From assembly GCA_031553765.1 (NCBI GenBank), contig JAVBKY010000001.1:1-64000 (forward strand): 64,000 nucleotides of DNA, given 5' to 3'. The translations under genes and the position numbers were made by a program. Source of the DNA: JAITMY01 sp031553765. Its GTDB lineage: Bacteria; Bacteroidota; Bacteroidia; Bacteroidales; UBA932. The notes below the pieces were generated by a model. It worked only from the letters and a program-made list of their open reading frames with translations, was not told the origin of the DNA and did not search any database. This document shows positions 52,135-59,896 of this stretch, piece after piece. Numbering within the stretch: position 1 is the first letter of the stretch; each line of letters opens with the position of its first letter.

Positions 52135-52638
52135 ATGGCAACTGTAAAATTTAAAGGTAACCCTGTAACACTTGCAGGAACCGAAGCAAAGGTGGGTGCT
52201 GCTGCCCCCGATTTCACCACGCTTGCGCAGGATATGTCGCCCGTGAAAATGAGCGATTACAAGGGAAAGGTAAAGGTGTTAACCGCTTTTCCATCTATTG
52301 ATACATCGGTGTGCGCCATGCAAGCGCGCACATTTAATAAGCGTGCTGCCGATTTGAGCAAAGATGTGGTAATTATTACCGTTTCGTGTGACCTACCCTT
52401 CGCTCTTGGTCGTTTTTGCGCTGCCGAAGGCATTAACAGCGTGGTGGTAACGTCCGACCATAATAAGTTGGATTTTGCCGACAAATACGGCTTTTTAATG
52501 CCCGACTTGCGTCTGCTTGCGCGCGGCACCGTGGTGGTAGATAAGAATGATGTAATTCGCTACGTAGAATACGTACCTGAAGTTACTACCGAACCTAACT
52601 ACGATGCAGCGTTGGAGTGTGTGAAGTCGCTGTTATAG
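52135..52638 (+). CDS. tpx: Thiol peroxidase Tpx
   Basis: This 167-residue atypical 2-Cys peroxiredoxin reduces peroxides using thioredoxin. The peroxidatic cysteine is C60 (FPSIDTSVCAMQ) and the resolving cysteine C95 (FALGRFCAAEG), at the usual spacing. The ATG at 52135 (MATVKFKGNPV) is the family start; the frame extends upstream to 52054 but that part crosses the promoter box. Confidence 0.96.
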   Translation: MATVKFKGNPVTLAGTEAKVGAAAPDFTTLAQDMSPVKMSDYKGKVKVLTAFPSIDTSVCAMQARTFNKRAADLSKDVVIITVSCDLPFALGRFCAAEGINSVVVTSDHNKLDFADKYGFLMPDLRLLARGTVVVDKNDVIRYVEYVPEVTTEPNYDAALECVKSLL

Positions 52639-52755
52639 TTTCAGATTTCAAATCTCTGATTTCAGATTACCCTCGCAGGATACTTTCTTGTGAGGGTTCT
52701 TTTTTACTACGCAAAAACTTTGTATTTTTGAATCTGAAATTTGAAATCTGAAAAC
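52638..52755. repeat. ATTTCAGATT word inverted repeat around the tpx terminator
   Basis: TTTCAGATTTCAAAT near 52639 and ATTTGAAATCTGAAAA near 52739 are inverted copies. Between them ACCCTCGCA and TGTGAGGGT (52669-52698) form a terminator stem followed by TTTTTT, and TATTTTTG (52723-52730) is a likely -7 box for the next gene. Confidence 0.75.
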
Positions 52756-52757
52756 CC

Positions 52758-53294
52758 ATGATAAACGAACGTACCTCCCGCCACGACCACATTGTAACCG
52801 TTGCCAAGCAAATTATGACTGCGGCACGCACCGCGCCCAAAGGCAAGGGCATTGATATTATTGAAATAGCCGTATTGCACGAGCGTGCGGAGTTGGAGTT
52901 GCTGTCGCAAACCATGATAGAAACGGTGGAAGAGCATGGCATGAAGTTCTTTTTACGTGATGCTGCCAATATTTTGCTGGCAGAGGCTGTGATTTTGCTA
53001 GGTACAGGAAGTCAAACCATGTCGCTTAACTGCGGTTACTGTGGTTTCCCCAGCTGTGAGCAAAAGAAGCAGCACCCGCTTATTCCCTGCCAAATTAACT
53101 CGGTGGATTTGGGCATAGCCATTGGCTCGGCTGCTGCCACCGCTGCTGATTTACGGGTGGATACGCGTGTAATGTTTTCAGCAGGATGGACTGCTAAAAA
53201 AATGAATCTACTCCCGGATTGCCAGGCCATATTTGCCGTACCCGTTAGCGCCTCTAGCAAAAGTCCGTTTTTCGACCGCAAAACACAGCATTGA
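52758..53294 (+). CDS. DUF2148 ferredoxin-domain protein
   Basis: The 178-residue protein matches the DUF2148 family: N-terminal ARTAPKGKGIDIIEIAVL, then LNCGYCGFPSCEQKKQHPLIPC with four cysteines in a CX2C-X4-C-type arrangement that may bind an iron-sulfur cluster or another metal, and SVDLGIAIGSAAATAADLRVD. Members are frequent in anaerobes next to redox genes, with no proven function. It follows tpx with its own promoter. The ATG at 52758 is clear. Confidence 0.85.
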   Translation: MINERTSRHDHIVTVAKQIMTAARTAPKGKGIDIIEIAVLHERAELELLSQTMIETVEEHGMKFFLRDAANILLAEAVILLGTGSQTMSLNCGYCGFPSCEQKKQHPLIPCQINSVDLGIAIGSAAATAADLRVDTRVMFSAGWTAKKMNLLPDCQAIFAVPVSASSKSPFFDRKTQH

Positions 53295-53320
53295 TATTTG
53301 GCGGAAATCAGCTACCTTTG
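53291..53320 (+). promoter_or_regulatory. Promoter of the GH123-like gene
   Basis: TTG at 53291-53293, 19 bases, TACCTTTG at 53313-53320. The -33 element overlaps the stop region of the upstream gene. A long leader of about 140 bases follows. Confidence 0.7.
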
Positions 53321-53321
53321 T

Positions 53322-53460
53322 TAGAGTTTAAAAGGCTTCGCCGTTTAAGAGTTTAAAGTGGTTTTACGCTTCGCGTTTGACAATTGTTTAAGTTGTTAAT
53401 TGACGTGCAACTCATTTAAACGCGCGGAGCGCATTAAACTATTTTCAAACAATTTTAAAC
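53322..53460. repeat. GTTTAA-word palindrome in the leader of the GH123-like gene
   Basis: AGTTTAAA, GGCTTCGCC, GTTTAAG, CGCTTCGCG, then ATTTAAACGCGCGGAGCGC, ATTAAAC, TTTTAAAC. Short GC-rich hairpins are separated by GTTTAA words and their complements, analogous to the GATAAA array at 3209-3416. Confidence 0.7.
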
Positions 53461-53466
53461 AACTCC

Positions 53467-55218
53467 ATGAAGCGCATATTCTCCCTCCTCATATTACTCA
53501 GCTTCATTGGTATTGCCATTGCACAACCCCAATACCATAAGGATTACAACGAGTTGAGTAATCCCAAAAAAACGAATGCAAATGCGTGGGTAAAAGTTGC
53601 CAGACCCTTATATGCTTCGTTTGTGAGTAAGGATGTACGTTTTGCTAAGGAGATTGTCCCTAACCTTCCGCGTGAAGTTAACTTTTGGGGCGAAACAGGT
53701 TGGCGCGGTGAACGTCTTAGCGCGCAGCTGCTGCTTTGGAGTGGTGTGGGTGTAAACGAAGTAAAGGTGCGTATTTCGGATTTGGAAACATCGAAAGGTG
53801 ATAAAATCAGCGCTGAAAATTTAACCGTAGGTTTTGTGCGCTACGTAATGAGCGATACGTATGGGAAGGATGGTTGTAGTCCGCGTCGCACGCGTGACTT
53901 TGACTCTACGCTGGTGGCCGATGTTATAGAGTTAAAATCAAGCGTTAATATAAAGGCAAAAACAGTGCAGCCCGTATGGCTCACATTCAATATTCCGGCT
54001 GAAGCCCAAAGCGGAAAATACAAAGGTTTTGTAACTATTACAGCTAAAGGACTTACCGCCCCTATTACATTTACCGCTAATGTTTTTGTGCGTGAGCACA
54101 TACTACCATCCGTTGCCAACTGGTCATTTGACCTTGATATGTGGCAAAACCCATACGCCGTGGCACATTACCACAACGTGGCACCGTGGAGTAAGGCGCA
54201 CCTTGATGCCATGCGCCCCGTAATGGAGTTGCTTGCGCAAAGCGGACAAAAGAATATCACCGTACCCATTACCAACGGTGTTTTTGAAGACCCTTCGCTC
54301 AGCGATTTCGAAAGTATGCTCACCCTTACCAAGCGTGTGGATGACTCATGGAGCATTGATTTCACCAAGTTTGATATGTGGGTAGAGTTTATGCTGCAAT
54401 TGGGGATCAGCAAGGAAATTACTTGCTATGTAGGCAGTGCGCAGGTACAAAATATGTCATATTTTGATCAGGCCAGCAATAGCGTAAAAACGGCAGATTT
54501 GCAGTTTGACAGCAAGGAGTATTCCGAATATCTGAAGGTTACGCTGGGTCTACTTGTAGATCACCTGAAAGAAAAGGGATGGATGGATAAAACTCGCATT
54601 TGCATAAAGGAGTCTGGGAAAGAGCGTTTGCGTCGGGTTATTAGTACTACAATCAAAGTCGATAGCACAATGCAGCTATGTTATCTTGGCAACTATTTTC
54701 CCGACACTGAGGCAAACGTGGCACGCTATAGCATTTCGCAGTCTTTACCGGTTGCTGCAAAGCAAACAACGATACGCACCGAGGCCGGCAGAGAACTCTG
54801 CTTTTACCAACCTTGTGGCGATGTGCATCCCAATACCTACATTTTTTCGCCGGCAGCCGAAGCGGCTTGGATAGGTTGGTATGCAGCAGCCAACGGTTTT
54901 GATGGGTACACCCGCCAGCACTATAACAGTTGGGGAAAGCGTCCGTTACAGGACGTGCGCAGCCCTCGTCGCCCCGCGGGTTACACTGTACTTGCCTATC
55001 CCGATGGCCGTACATCTATACGCTTAGAGCGATTAGTAGAAGGTATTCAAGATTTTGAAAAAATAAAGATTTTGCAGCAAAAATTTGAGCAAACAGGTAA
55101 CGTAGTACAGCGCGAAAAGTTGCAGAAGATGCTTAAAACTATAACCCTTGAAAATATAAAGACCAGACCTTCAGGAGAACTGATTGACGAGGCGCGGATA
55201 ATGTTGAATTCACTGTAG
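53467..55218 (+). CDS. Secreted DUF4091/GH123-like protein
   Basis: The 583-residue exported protein has a signal peptide (1-19, ending AIAQ), an N-terminal beta-sandwich (about 40-215, with HILPSVANWSFDLDMWQNPY ending the linker) and a TIM-barrel-like domain ending in DUF4091 features (WIGWYAAANGFDGYTRQHYN, AYPDGRTSIRLERLVEGIQD). This is the build of GH123 beta-N-acetylgalactosaminidase relatives. The predicted catalytic strand reads RICIKESGKERL with K381-E382, where GH123 enzymes have an Asp-Glu pair. Substrate and activity are therefore uncertain. Confidence 0.8.
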   Translation: MKRIFSLLILLSFIGIAIAQPQYHKDYNELSNPKKTNANAWVKVARPLYASFVSKDVRFAKEIVPNLPREVNFWGETGWRGERLSAQLLLWSGVGVNEVKVRISDLETSKGDKISAENLTVGFVRYVMSDTYGKDGCSPRRTRDFDSTLVADVIELKSSVNIKAKTVQPVWLTFNIPAEAQSGKYKGFVTITAKGLTAPITFTANVFVREHILPSVANWSFDLDMWQNPYAVAHYHNVAPWSKAHLDAMRPVMELLAQSGQKNITVPITNGVFEDPSLSDFESMLTLTKRVDDSWSIDFTKFDMWVEFMLQLGISKEITCYVGSAQVQNMSYFDQASNSVKTADLQFDSKEYSEYLKVTLGLLVDHLKEKGWMDKTRICIKESGKERLRRVISTTIKVDSTMQLCYLGNYFPDTEANVARYSISQSLPVAAKQTTIRTEAGRELCFYQPCGDVHPNTYIFSPAAEAAWIGWYAAANGFDGYTRQHYNSWGKRPLQDVRSPRRPAGYTVLAYPDGRTSIRLERLVEGIQDFEKIKILQQKFEQTGNVVQREKLQKMLKTITLENIKTRPSGELIDEARIMLNSL

Positions 55219-55228
55219 TGCACGTGGG

Positions 55229-55306
55229 CTGTCATACTGAGCCTGTCGAAGTACGTGGGGTGGAATTTTCCTCGCTGCACCCCTTCGATAGGCTCAGGGT
55301 GACAAC
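55229..55306. repeat. REP-type inverted repeat (CTGAGCCTGTCGAAG family)
   Basis: GCTGTCATACTGAGCCTGTC and GAAG are mirrored by CTTCGATAGGCTCAGGGTGA. This is a complete two-arm copy, related to single arms at 503-540 and 14329-14350. It lies between the GH123-like gene and the serine acetyltransferase gene. Confidence 0.85.
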
Positions 55307-55327
55307 ACACAAATTGATGGAGTAAAG

Positions 55328-56227
55328 ATGAGCCAAGAAATTAATAATATTGCCAAGTTGCTAACCACGCTGCAACAACAGGATCGTAACATCATTCACC
55401 CCTGCCACGGTAGTACGGTGCTTTCGTACCAGTCGGTGAAGGAGTTTGTGAATACCGCGCGGGAACTACTGTTTCCGCGCTATTTCGGCACAAGCCTACA
55501 ACAGGCAAGGTCGTTGGAAGAGTATAACCAAACGAAGCTCGAACAGCTGCATACAATGCTGCTGTCGCTTATTGAGTTGGCATTTTGCTTTGACTGTACC
55601 GAACGTCGTGAGCACTGTCCTGATTGCACGCAGCCTTCGGGGCGCATTAGCATGGAATTTCTGAAGGAAATGCCCCAGGTGGCAGAATTGCTGCTTATGG
55701 ACGTGCAGGCCATGTACAAAAATGACCCCGCCGCTAAAAGCATGAGTGAAATCATTTTTGCCTACCCCGGTATTCGTGCCGTAATAAGCTATCGCATAGC
55801 GCATGAGCTTTACCTTCGCAGGGTGCCTATTTTGCCCCGTATGATAGCCGAAATGGCGCATGCAAAAACAGGAATTGACATTCACCCCGGCGCGACCATA
55901 GGTACGCATTTTGCTATTGACCACGGCACAGGTGTGGTAATTGGCGAAACCAGCATAATTGGCAACAACGTAACCATGTATCAGGGTATTACCCTTGGTG
56001 CTGTGAAGTTTGAAGTAGCAGAGGACGGATCATTGGTTAAAGATTTACCACGTCACCCTATTATAGAAGATGATGTTACCATTTATTCCGGTGCTAAAAT
56101 ACTGGGACGCATTACGGTGGGTAAGGGCAGCATGATTGGTGCCAACGTGTGGCTCACTAAAAGCGTAGCGCCTAACTCTCGAATAACAAGAGAGGACACG
56201 CTTGGGAAGTTTTTTGGCAATAAATAA
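55328..56227 (+). CDS. cysE: Serine O-acetyltransferase
   Basis: CysE acetylates serine with acetyl-CoA, the first step of cysteine synthesis. The 299-residue protein has an N-terminal helical domain and a C-terminal left-handed beta-helix with GIDIHPGATIGTHFAIDHGT, VVIGETSIIGNNVTMYQGIT and IGANVWLTKSV, including the catalytic Asp/His of DHGTG. Unusual is a CX2C-X6-CX2C motif (C87, C90, C97, C100) in the N-terminal domain. It is in the long bacterial SAT class. The ATG at 55328 is well placed. Confidence 0.9.
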   Translation: MSQEINNIAKLLTTLQQQDRNIIHPCHGSTVLSYQSVKEFVNTARELLFPRYFGTSLQQARSLEEYNQTKLEQLHTMLLSLIELAFCFDCTERREHCPDCTQPSGRISMEFLKEMPQVAELLLMDVQAMYKNDPAAKSMSEIIFAYPGIRAVISYRIAHELYLRRVPILPRMIAEMAHAKTGIDIHPGATIGTHFAIDHGTGVVIGETSIIGNNVTMYQGITLGAVKFEVAEDGSLVKDLPRHPIIEDDVTIYSGAKILGRITVGKGSMIGANVWLTKSVAPNSRITREDTLGKFFGNK

Positions 56228-56300
56228 CATGGAAATATTTGCTTTTGCAGAAAAAAGGGCTTAACTTTAAAGCACGTTTAATCCTCTAAATTTACCCAAA

Positions 56301-56555
56301 ATGGAAACAATAACCTTTAACAAGTTGCGCCAAATTAAGCGCGCGTTGCCTGATGGAAGCATGCAAAAAATTTCCGAACTCCTGGGCGTTTCGGCAGATA
56401 CGGTTCGCAACTACTTCGGTGGAGACCACTTGAAGGCTGAATCAGCAGGTATTCACTATGAGCAAGGTCCTGATGGCGGCATAGTTACACTTGATGACCC
56501 TACCATGCTTAACTTGGCGAGAAAAATATTAGACGAGCATAAAATTGCCTACTAA
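56301..56555 (+). CDS. Small HTH protein conserved in Bacteroidota
   Basis: The 84-residue protein has a helix-turn-helix-like segment (ISELLGVSADTVRNYFGG) with the order of a DNA-binding domain, then a short acidic tail (GGIVTLDDPTMLNLARKILD). It probably binds DNA; targets are unknown. It is monocistronic, with a terminator 24 bases after the stop. Confidence 0.7.
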   Translation: METITFNKLRQIKRALPDGSMQKISELLGVSADTVRNYFGGDHLKAESAGIHYEQGPDGGIVTLDDPTMLNLARKILDEHKIAY

Positions 56556-56578
56556 CACATTTTGGACGTAATAAACGT

Positions 56579-56614
56579 AAAAAAAGCGGAGGTCTCACAG
56601 GGCTTCCGCTTTTT
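56579..56614 (+). terminator. Terminator after the small HTH gene
   Basis: AAAAAAGCGGA and TCCGCTTTTT arms around a 14-base loop, ending in T-rich sequence. Confidence 0.85.
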
Positions 56615-56618
56615 CTTA

Positions 56619-56739
56619 ACCTTTCCCTAAATCCCTCTCCGCAGGAGAGGGACTTTTCCTCCCACAGGCGCTCCTGTGCTTGCAGGTAACTTTTCTAGAC
56701 ACATGCCCCTCTCTTGTGGAGAGGGGTTATGGGTGAGGT
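56619..56739. repeat. About 120-bp intergenic element, copy 2 (inverted)
   Basis: This is the reverse-oriented counterpart of 9820-9938. Both have self-folding ends (CCCTCTCC-N-GGAGAGGG) and share a middle with GGAGCGCCTGTGGGAG-like and GTTACCTG-like blocks. Similarity is about 80% by eye. Confidence 0.85.
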
Positions 56740-56763
56740 GTTACAATCGCCGCTTTTTATGCT

Positions 56764-56771
56764 TACCTTTG
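56764..56771 (+). promoter_or_regulatory. -7 box of the flavoprotein gene, predicting a leaderless transcript
   Basis: TACCTTTG ends 8 bases before the ATG at 56780. With the usual start 5-8 bases after the box, the transcript would begin at or next to the start codon. Confidence 0.55.
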
Positions 56772-56779
56772 CACGTTAA

Positions 56780-58021
56780 ATGCAAGCCTTTGACCTCATA
56801 GTAATAGGTGCCGGTGCCGCCGGCGTAGTTGCCGCAGGGCGCGTCGCATCGTTGGGTGCCGACGTGCTATTGCTCGAGAAAATGGAAAAGCCCCTGCGCA
56901 AGCTGCGCATTAGCGGCAAGGGGCGTGGCAATATTACCAACATGAAGCCGCTGGAGGAATTTTTGCAAAAGGTTTACCCTAACGGCAACTTCCTTCGTCC
57001 CGCGTTTAAACAGCTATTTAATAAAGAATTAATTGACCTGATTAATAAATCGGGAGTACCTACCGTGCTAGAGCGTGGCGACCGCGTATTTCCCGCCAGC
57101 CAAAAGGCGTGGGATGTCGCCGAGGGGTTGCAAAAGTGGGCCAAACGAAACGGTGCGGAAACGCTTTGTAAAGCCAAAGTAACTGCTGTAAATCGTACTT
57201 CTGATGGATTATTCGAGGTGGAATTTGAGCACGATGGAAATGAGTACGTAGAGCAAAGCCGCGCGGTGCTGATTGCAACAGGTGGCGCCTCCTACCCTGC
57301 TACGGGTTCTACGGGTGATGGCTACGAGTTTGCAAAGCAGCTGGGGCACACCGTTGTTCCCATTCGTCCATCGTTGGTACCTATTGAGATAGAAGGATTT
57401 GAACGATATAAATTTGACGATATTAGCATGCGCAACGTGCGCTTAAGTGTGGTTGCCAATGGTGAAAAAGTAGACGAAGAATTTGGCGAGTTGGTGCTTA
57501 TGGATTTCGGGATTTCAGGGCCTATAACGCTGCGCATGAGCCGAAATATAGTTGATGCTTTTCGTGCAAAAAAGAAGGTAGAGCTACACTTGGATTGGAA
57601 GCCTGCGCTGAGCAAAATTCAGCTGCAAAACAGGCTGGAGCGCGAACTGCAAAATCCCGAGGTGCAGACCGTTGGTGCACTTTTGCGAAAGTTAATGCCT
57701 ACGCCTCTTATAGCGTTTTTTGCGGAAAAATCGGGCTTGCAAATGAGGGCTAAAATATCTGAAAATGACAGGGAAAAGATAGTAAATGGCTTAAAATGTT
57801 GTAAATTGCAGGTTTTTGGTCATCGCCCATTTACAGAAGCAATAGTTACGGCAGGCGGTGTCTCGCTTGGCGAGGTGGACGAAAATACCATGCAATCGAA
57901 GCTGGTTCCCGGCCTGTATTTTGCTGGTGAGTTACTTGATTTAGATGCTGATACTGGCGGCTACAACCTGCAAATCGCCTTCTCTACGGGATGGTTAGCA
58001 GGGAGTATGGCATGCGGATGA
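56780..58021 (+). CDS. HI0933-family FAD-dependent oxidoreductase
   Basis: The 413-residue flavoprotein has the N-terminal dinucleotide fold DLIVIGAGAAGVVAAGRVAS, the family-specific RKLRISGKGRGNITNM near residue 40, VLIATGGASYPATGSTGDGY and the C-terminal VTAGGVSLGEVDENTMQSKL and GELLDLDADTGGYNLQIAFS. It belongs to the HI0933/BaiN-type group. The natural substrate is not known. The promoter is directly in front of the ATG. Confidence 0.9.
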   Translation: MQAFDLIVIGAGAAGVVAAGRVASLGADVLLLEKMEKPLRKLRISGKGRGNITNMKPLEEFLQKVYPNGNFLRPAFKQLFNKELIDLINKSGVPTVLERGDRVFPASQKAWDVAEGLQKWAKRNGAETLCKAKVTAVNRTSDGLFEVEFEHDGNEYVEQSRAVLIATGGASYPATGSTGDGYEFAKQLGHTVVPIRPSLVPIEIEGFERYKFDDISMRNVRLSVVANGEKVDEEFGELVLMDFGISGPITLRMSRNIVDAFRAKKKVELHLDWKPALSKIQLQNRLERELQNPEVQTVGALLRKLMPTPLIAFFAEKSGLQMRAKISENDREKIVNGLKCCKLQVFGHRPFTEAIVTAGGVSLGEVDENTMQSKLVPGLYFAGELLDLDADTGGYNLQIAFSTGWLAGSMACG

Positions 58022-58081
58022 CGCGAATGAAACGGATTAACGCAGATTTTTTATAAACGATAGAAAAACTTAAGAATGGAA

Positions 58082-58098
58082 CATGGATAAAATCCATG
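58082..58098. repeat. Small hairpin upstream of the activase gene
   Basis: CATGGAT-AAA-ATCCATG, a perfect 7-bp stem with 3-base loop, 25 bases before the ATG at 58124. Confidence 0.6.
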
Positions 58099-58123
58099 TA
58101 TTCTGTGTGCTAAAACGAATTTT

Positions 58124-59896
58124 ATGACGCTGAGATTAGGATTAGATGTAGGGTCTACGACCGCGAAAATTGCTGTGCTTGATGCTAATGGGCAGCTGGT
58201 ATACAACGATTATCGCAGACATAATACCAAGGTTACCGAAGTGGTTTGCGCGTTTTTTGATGAGATAAAGGAAAAATTCGGTAGCTGTGCTGTGAGCGTT
58301 ATGGTTACAGGCTCGGCAGGTATGGGTATTTCCGAAGCTGCGGGTATTCCGTTCGTACAAGAGGTGGTAGCCGCTTCGCGCCTGATTTTTGAAAAGTATC
58401 CCAAGGTGCGCACGTTGGTGGACTTAGGTGGTGAGGACTCTAAAATGATTTTCTTTCACCCCGATCGTCAGCCGGACATTCGTATGAATGGCAACTGTGC
58501 CGGTGGTACAGGTGCGTTTATTGACCAAATGGCTATGCTGCTTAACATTCCAATTGAGGAGTTGAACCAGCATGTCACGACTAATCCCACCATTTATGCA
58601 ATTGCATCACGCTGTGGGGTATTTGCCAAAACCGACGTGCAGAACCTCATTAGCCGTGAGGTACCTAAGTCGGATATTGTGGCAAGCGTTTTCCATGCAG
58701 TGGCTATGCAAACTATGAATACGTTGGCGCGTGCCAGTGACATTGCCCCGAAGGTAATCTTCTGTGGTGGCCCGTTCTCATTCCTGCCCGCGCTTAAGGA
58801 TTACTTTCTTAAAGCCATGCAGCTTACGCAAGCTGATGTGATAGATGCAGAACATCCCGAAATTGTTTCGGCAACAGGTGCCGCGCTTATGGAGGCAGCA
58901 CGACTTGAGTGCAGCATTGAAGATTTGCGTAAGCGCGTAGCAGCCGAACGTGTGGCGCTTACCCCGCGTGAGAATGCCCTACCCGTGCTCTTCAAAAATG
59001 ACGAGGAGCGTGAGCACTGGCTTAAGTACGACAAGGAGGTGGAGTTGGTGAAGAAGGTAAACGTAGCGGACTACACTGGAAGCAAGTGCTACGTGGGGAT
59101 GGATAGCGGCTCTACCACTACAAAAATTGCCATAGTAGGCGAAAACAAGGAGTTGATTTATCGCTACTATGCGCACAATAATGGCAACCCGCTGTACGCC
59201 GTAAAACAAGGTCTGCAAGGCTTTGCCGAAGAGATGAAGGCGGCAGGCAAAAATGTATCTATTGCAGGCAGCGCCGTTACGGGCTATGGTGAGGACTTAA
59301 TTCGCGCCGCCTTTGGCGTTGATCACGGCGTGGTGGAAACCATTGCGCACTATACAGCAGCGCACTACCTAAATCCCAATATATCGTTTGTACTTGATAT
59401 TGGTGGGCAGGATATGAAGGCCATCTTTATTCGCAACGGTGAGATTAGCCGTGTGGAGTTGAATGAGGCATGCTCATCGGGCTGCGGTTCATTTGTGGAA
59501 ACATTTGGTAAGTCGCTTGGCTACACTGCCCCTGAATTTGCTACGTTGGCCTGTACCGCAGCAAATCCCTGTGATTTGGGTACACGTTGTACGGTATTTA
59601 TGAACTCAAAAGTAAAGCAAGCGCTGCGTGAAAATGCCACTACGGCTGATATTGCCGCAGGTCTCTCCTACTCTGTGATCAAAAATTGTCTTTATAAAGT
59701 TCTTAAATTTAATGATTTAGGAGAACTTGGCGACCATATAGTAGTACAAGGTGGTGCATTTAAAAATGCTTCCATACAACGTGCACTAGAAGTATTAACC
59801 GGTAAAAAAGTTACATGTAGTAAGATTCCTGAGTTAATGGGAGCCTACGGTGCGGCCTTGATTGCCATGAATGGAAAGGTAAAAAATGAAGAATAG
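58124..59896 (+). CDS. Acyl-CoA dehydratase activase (two ASKHA domains)
   Basis: The 590-residue protein consists of two tandem BcrAD/BadFG-type ATPase domains. Domain 1 (about 1-280) has LGLDVGSTTAKIAVLD, MNGNCAGGTGAFIDQMAML and SRCGVFAKTDVQNL. Domain 2 (about 320-590) has VGMDSGSTTTKIAIVGE, NEACSSGCGSFVETFGKSLG and GTRCTVFMNSKVKQAL. Each repeats the cysteines that hold the [4Fe-4S] cluster used to push electrons into 2-hydroxyacyl-CoA dehydratases. In many Bacteroidota these domains are fused to DUF2229 and more. Here the frame ends, overlapping the next gene by 11 bases. Confidence 0.88.
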   Translation: MTLRLGLDVGSTTAKIAVLDANGQLVYNDYRRHNTKVTEVVCAFFDEIKEKFGSCAVSVMVTGSAGMGISEAAGIPFVQEVVAASRLIFEKYPKVRTLVDLGGEDSKMIFFHPDRQPDIRMNGNCAGGTGAFIDQMAMLLNIPIEELNQHVTTNPTIYAIASRCGVFAKTDVQNLISREVPKSDIVASVFHAVAMQTMNTLARASDIAPKVIFCGGPFSFLPALKDYFLKAMQLTQADVIDAEHPEIVSATGAALMEAARLECSIEDLRKRVAAERVALTPRENALPVLFKNDEEREHWLKYDKEVELVKKVNVADYTGSKCYVGMDSGSTTTKIAIVGENKELIYRYYAHNNGNPLYAVKQGLQGFAEEMKAAGKNVSIAGSAVTGYGEDLIRAAFGVDHGVVETIAHYTAAHYLNPNISFVLDIGGQDMKAIFIRNGEISRVELNEACSSGCGSFVETFGKSLGYTAPEFATLACTAANPCDLGTRCTVFMNSKVKQALRENATTADIAAGLSYSVIKNCLYKVLKFNDLGELGDHIVVQGGAFKNASIQRALEVLTGKKVTCSKIPELMGAYGAALIAMNGKVKNEE

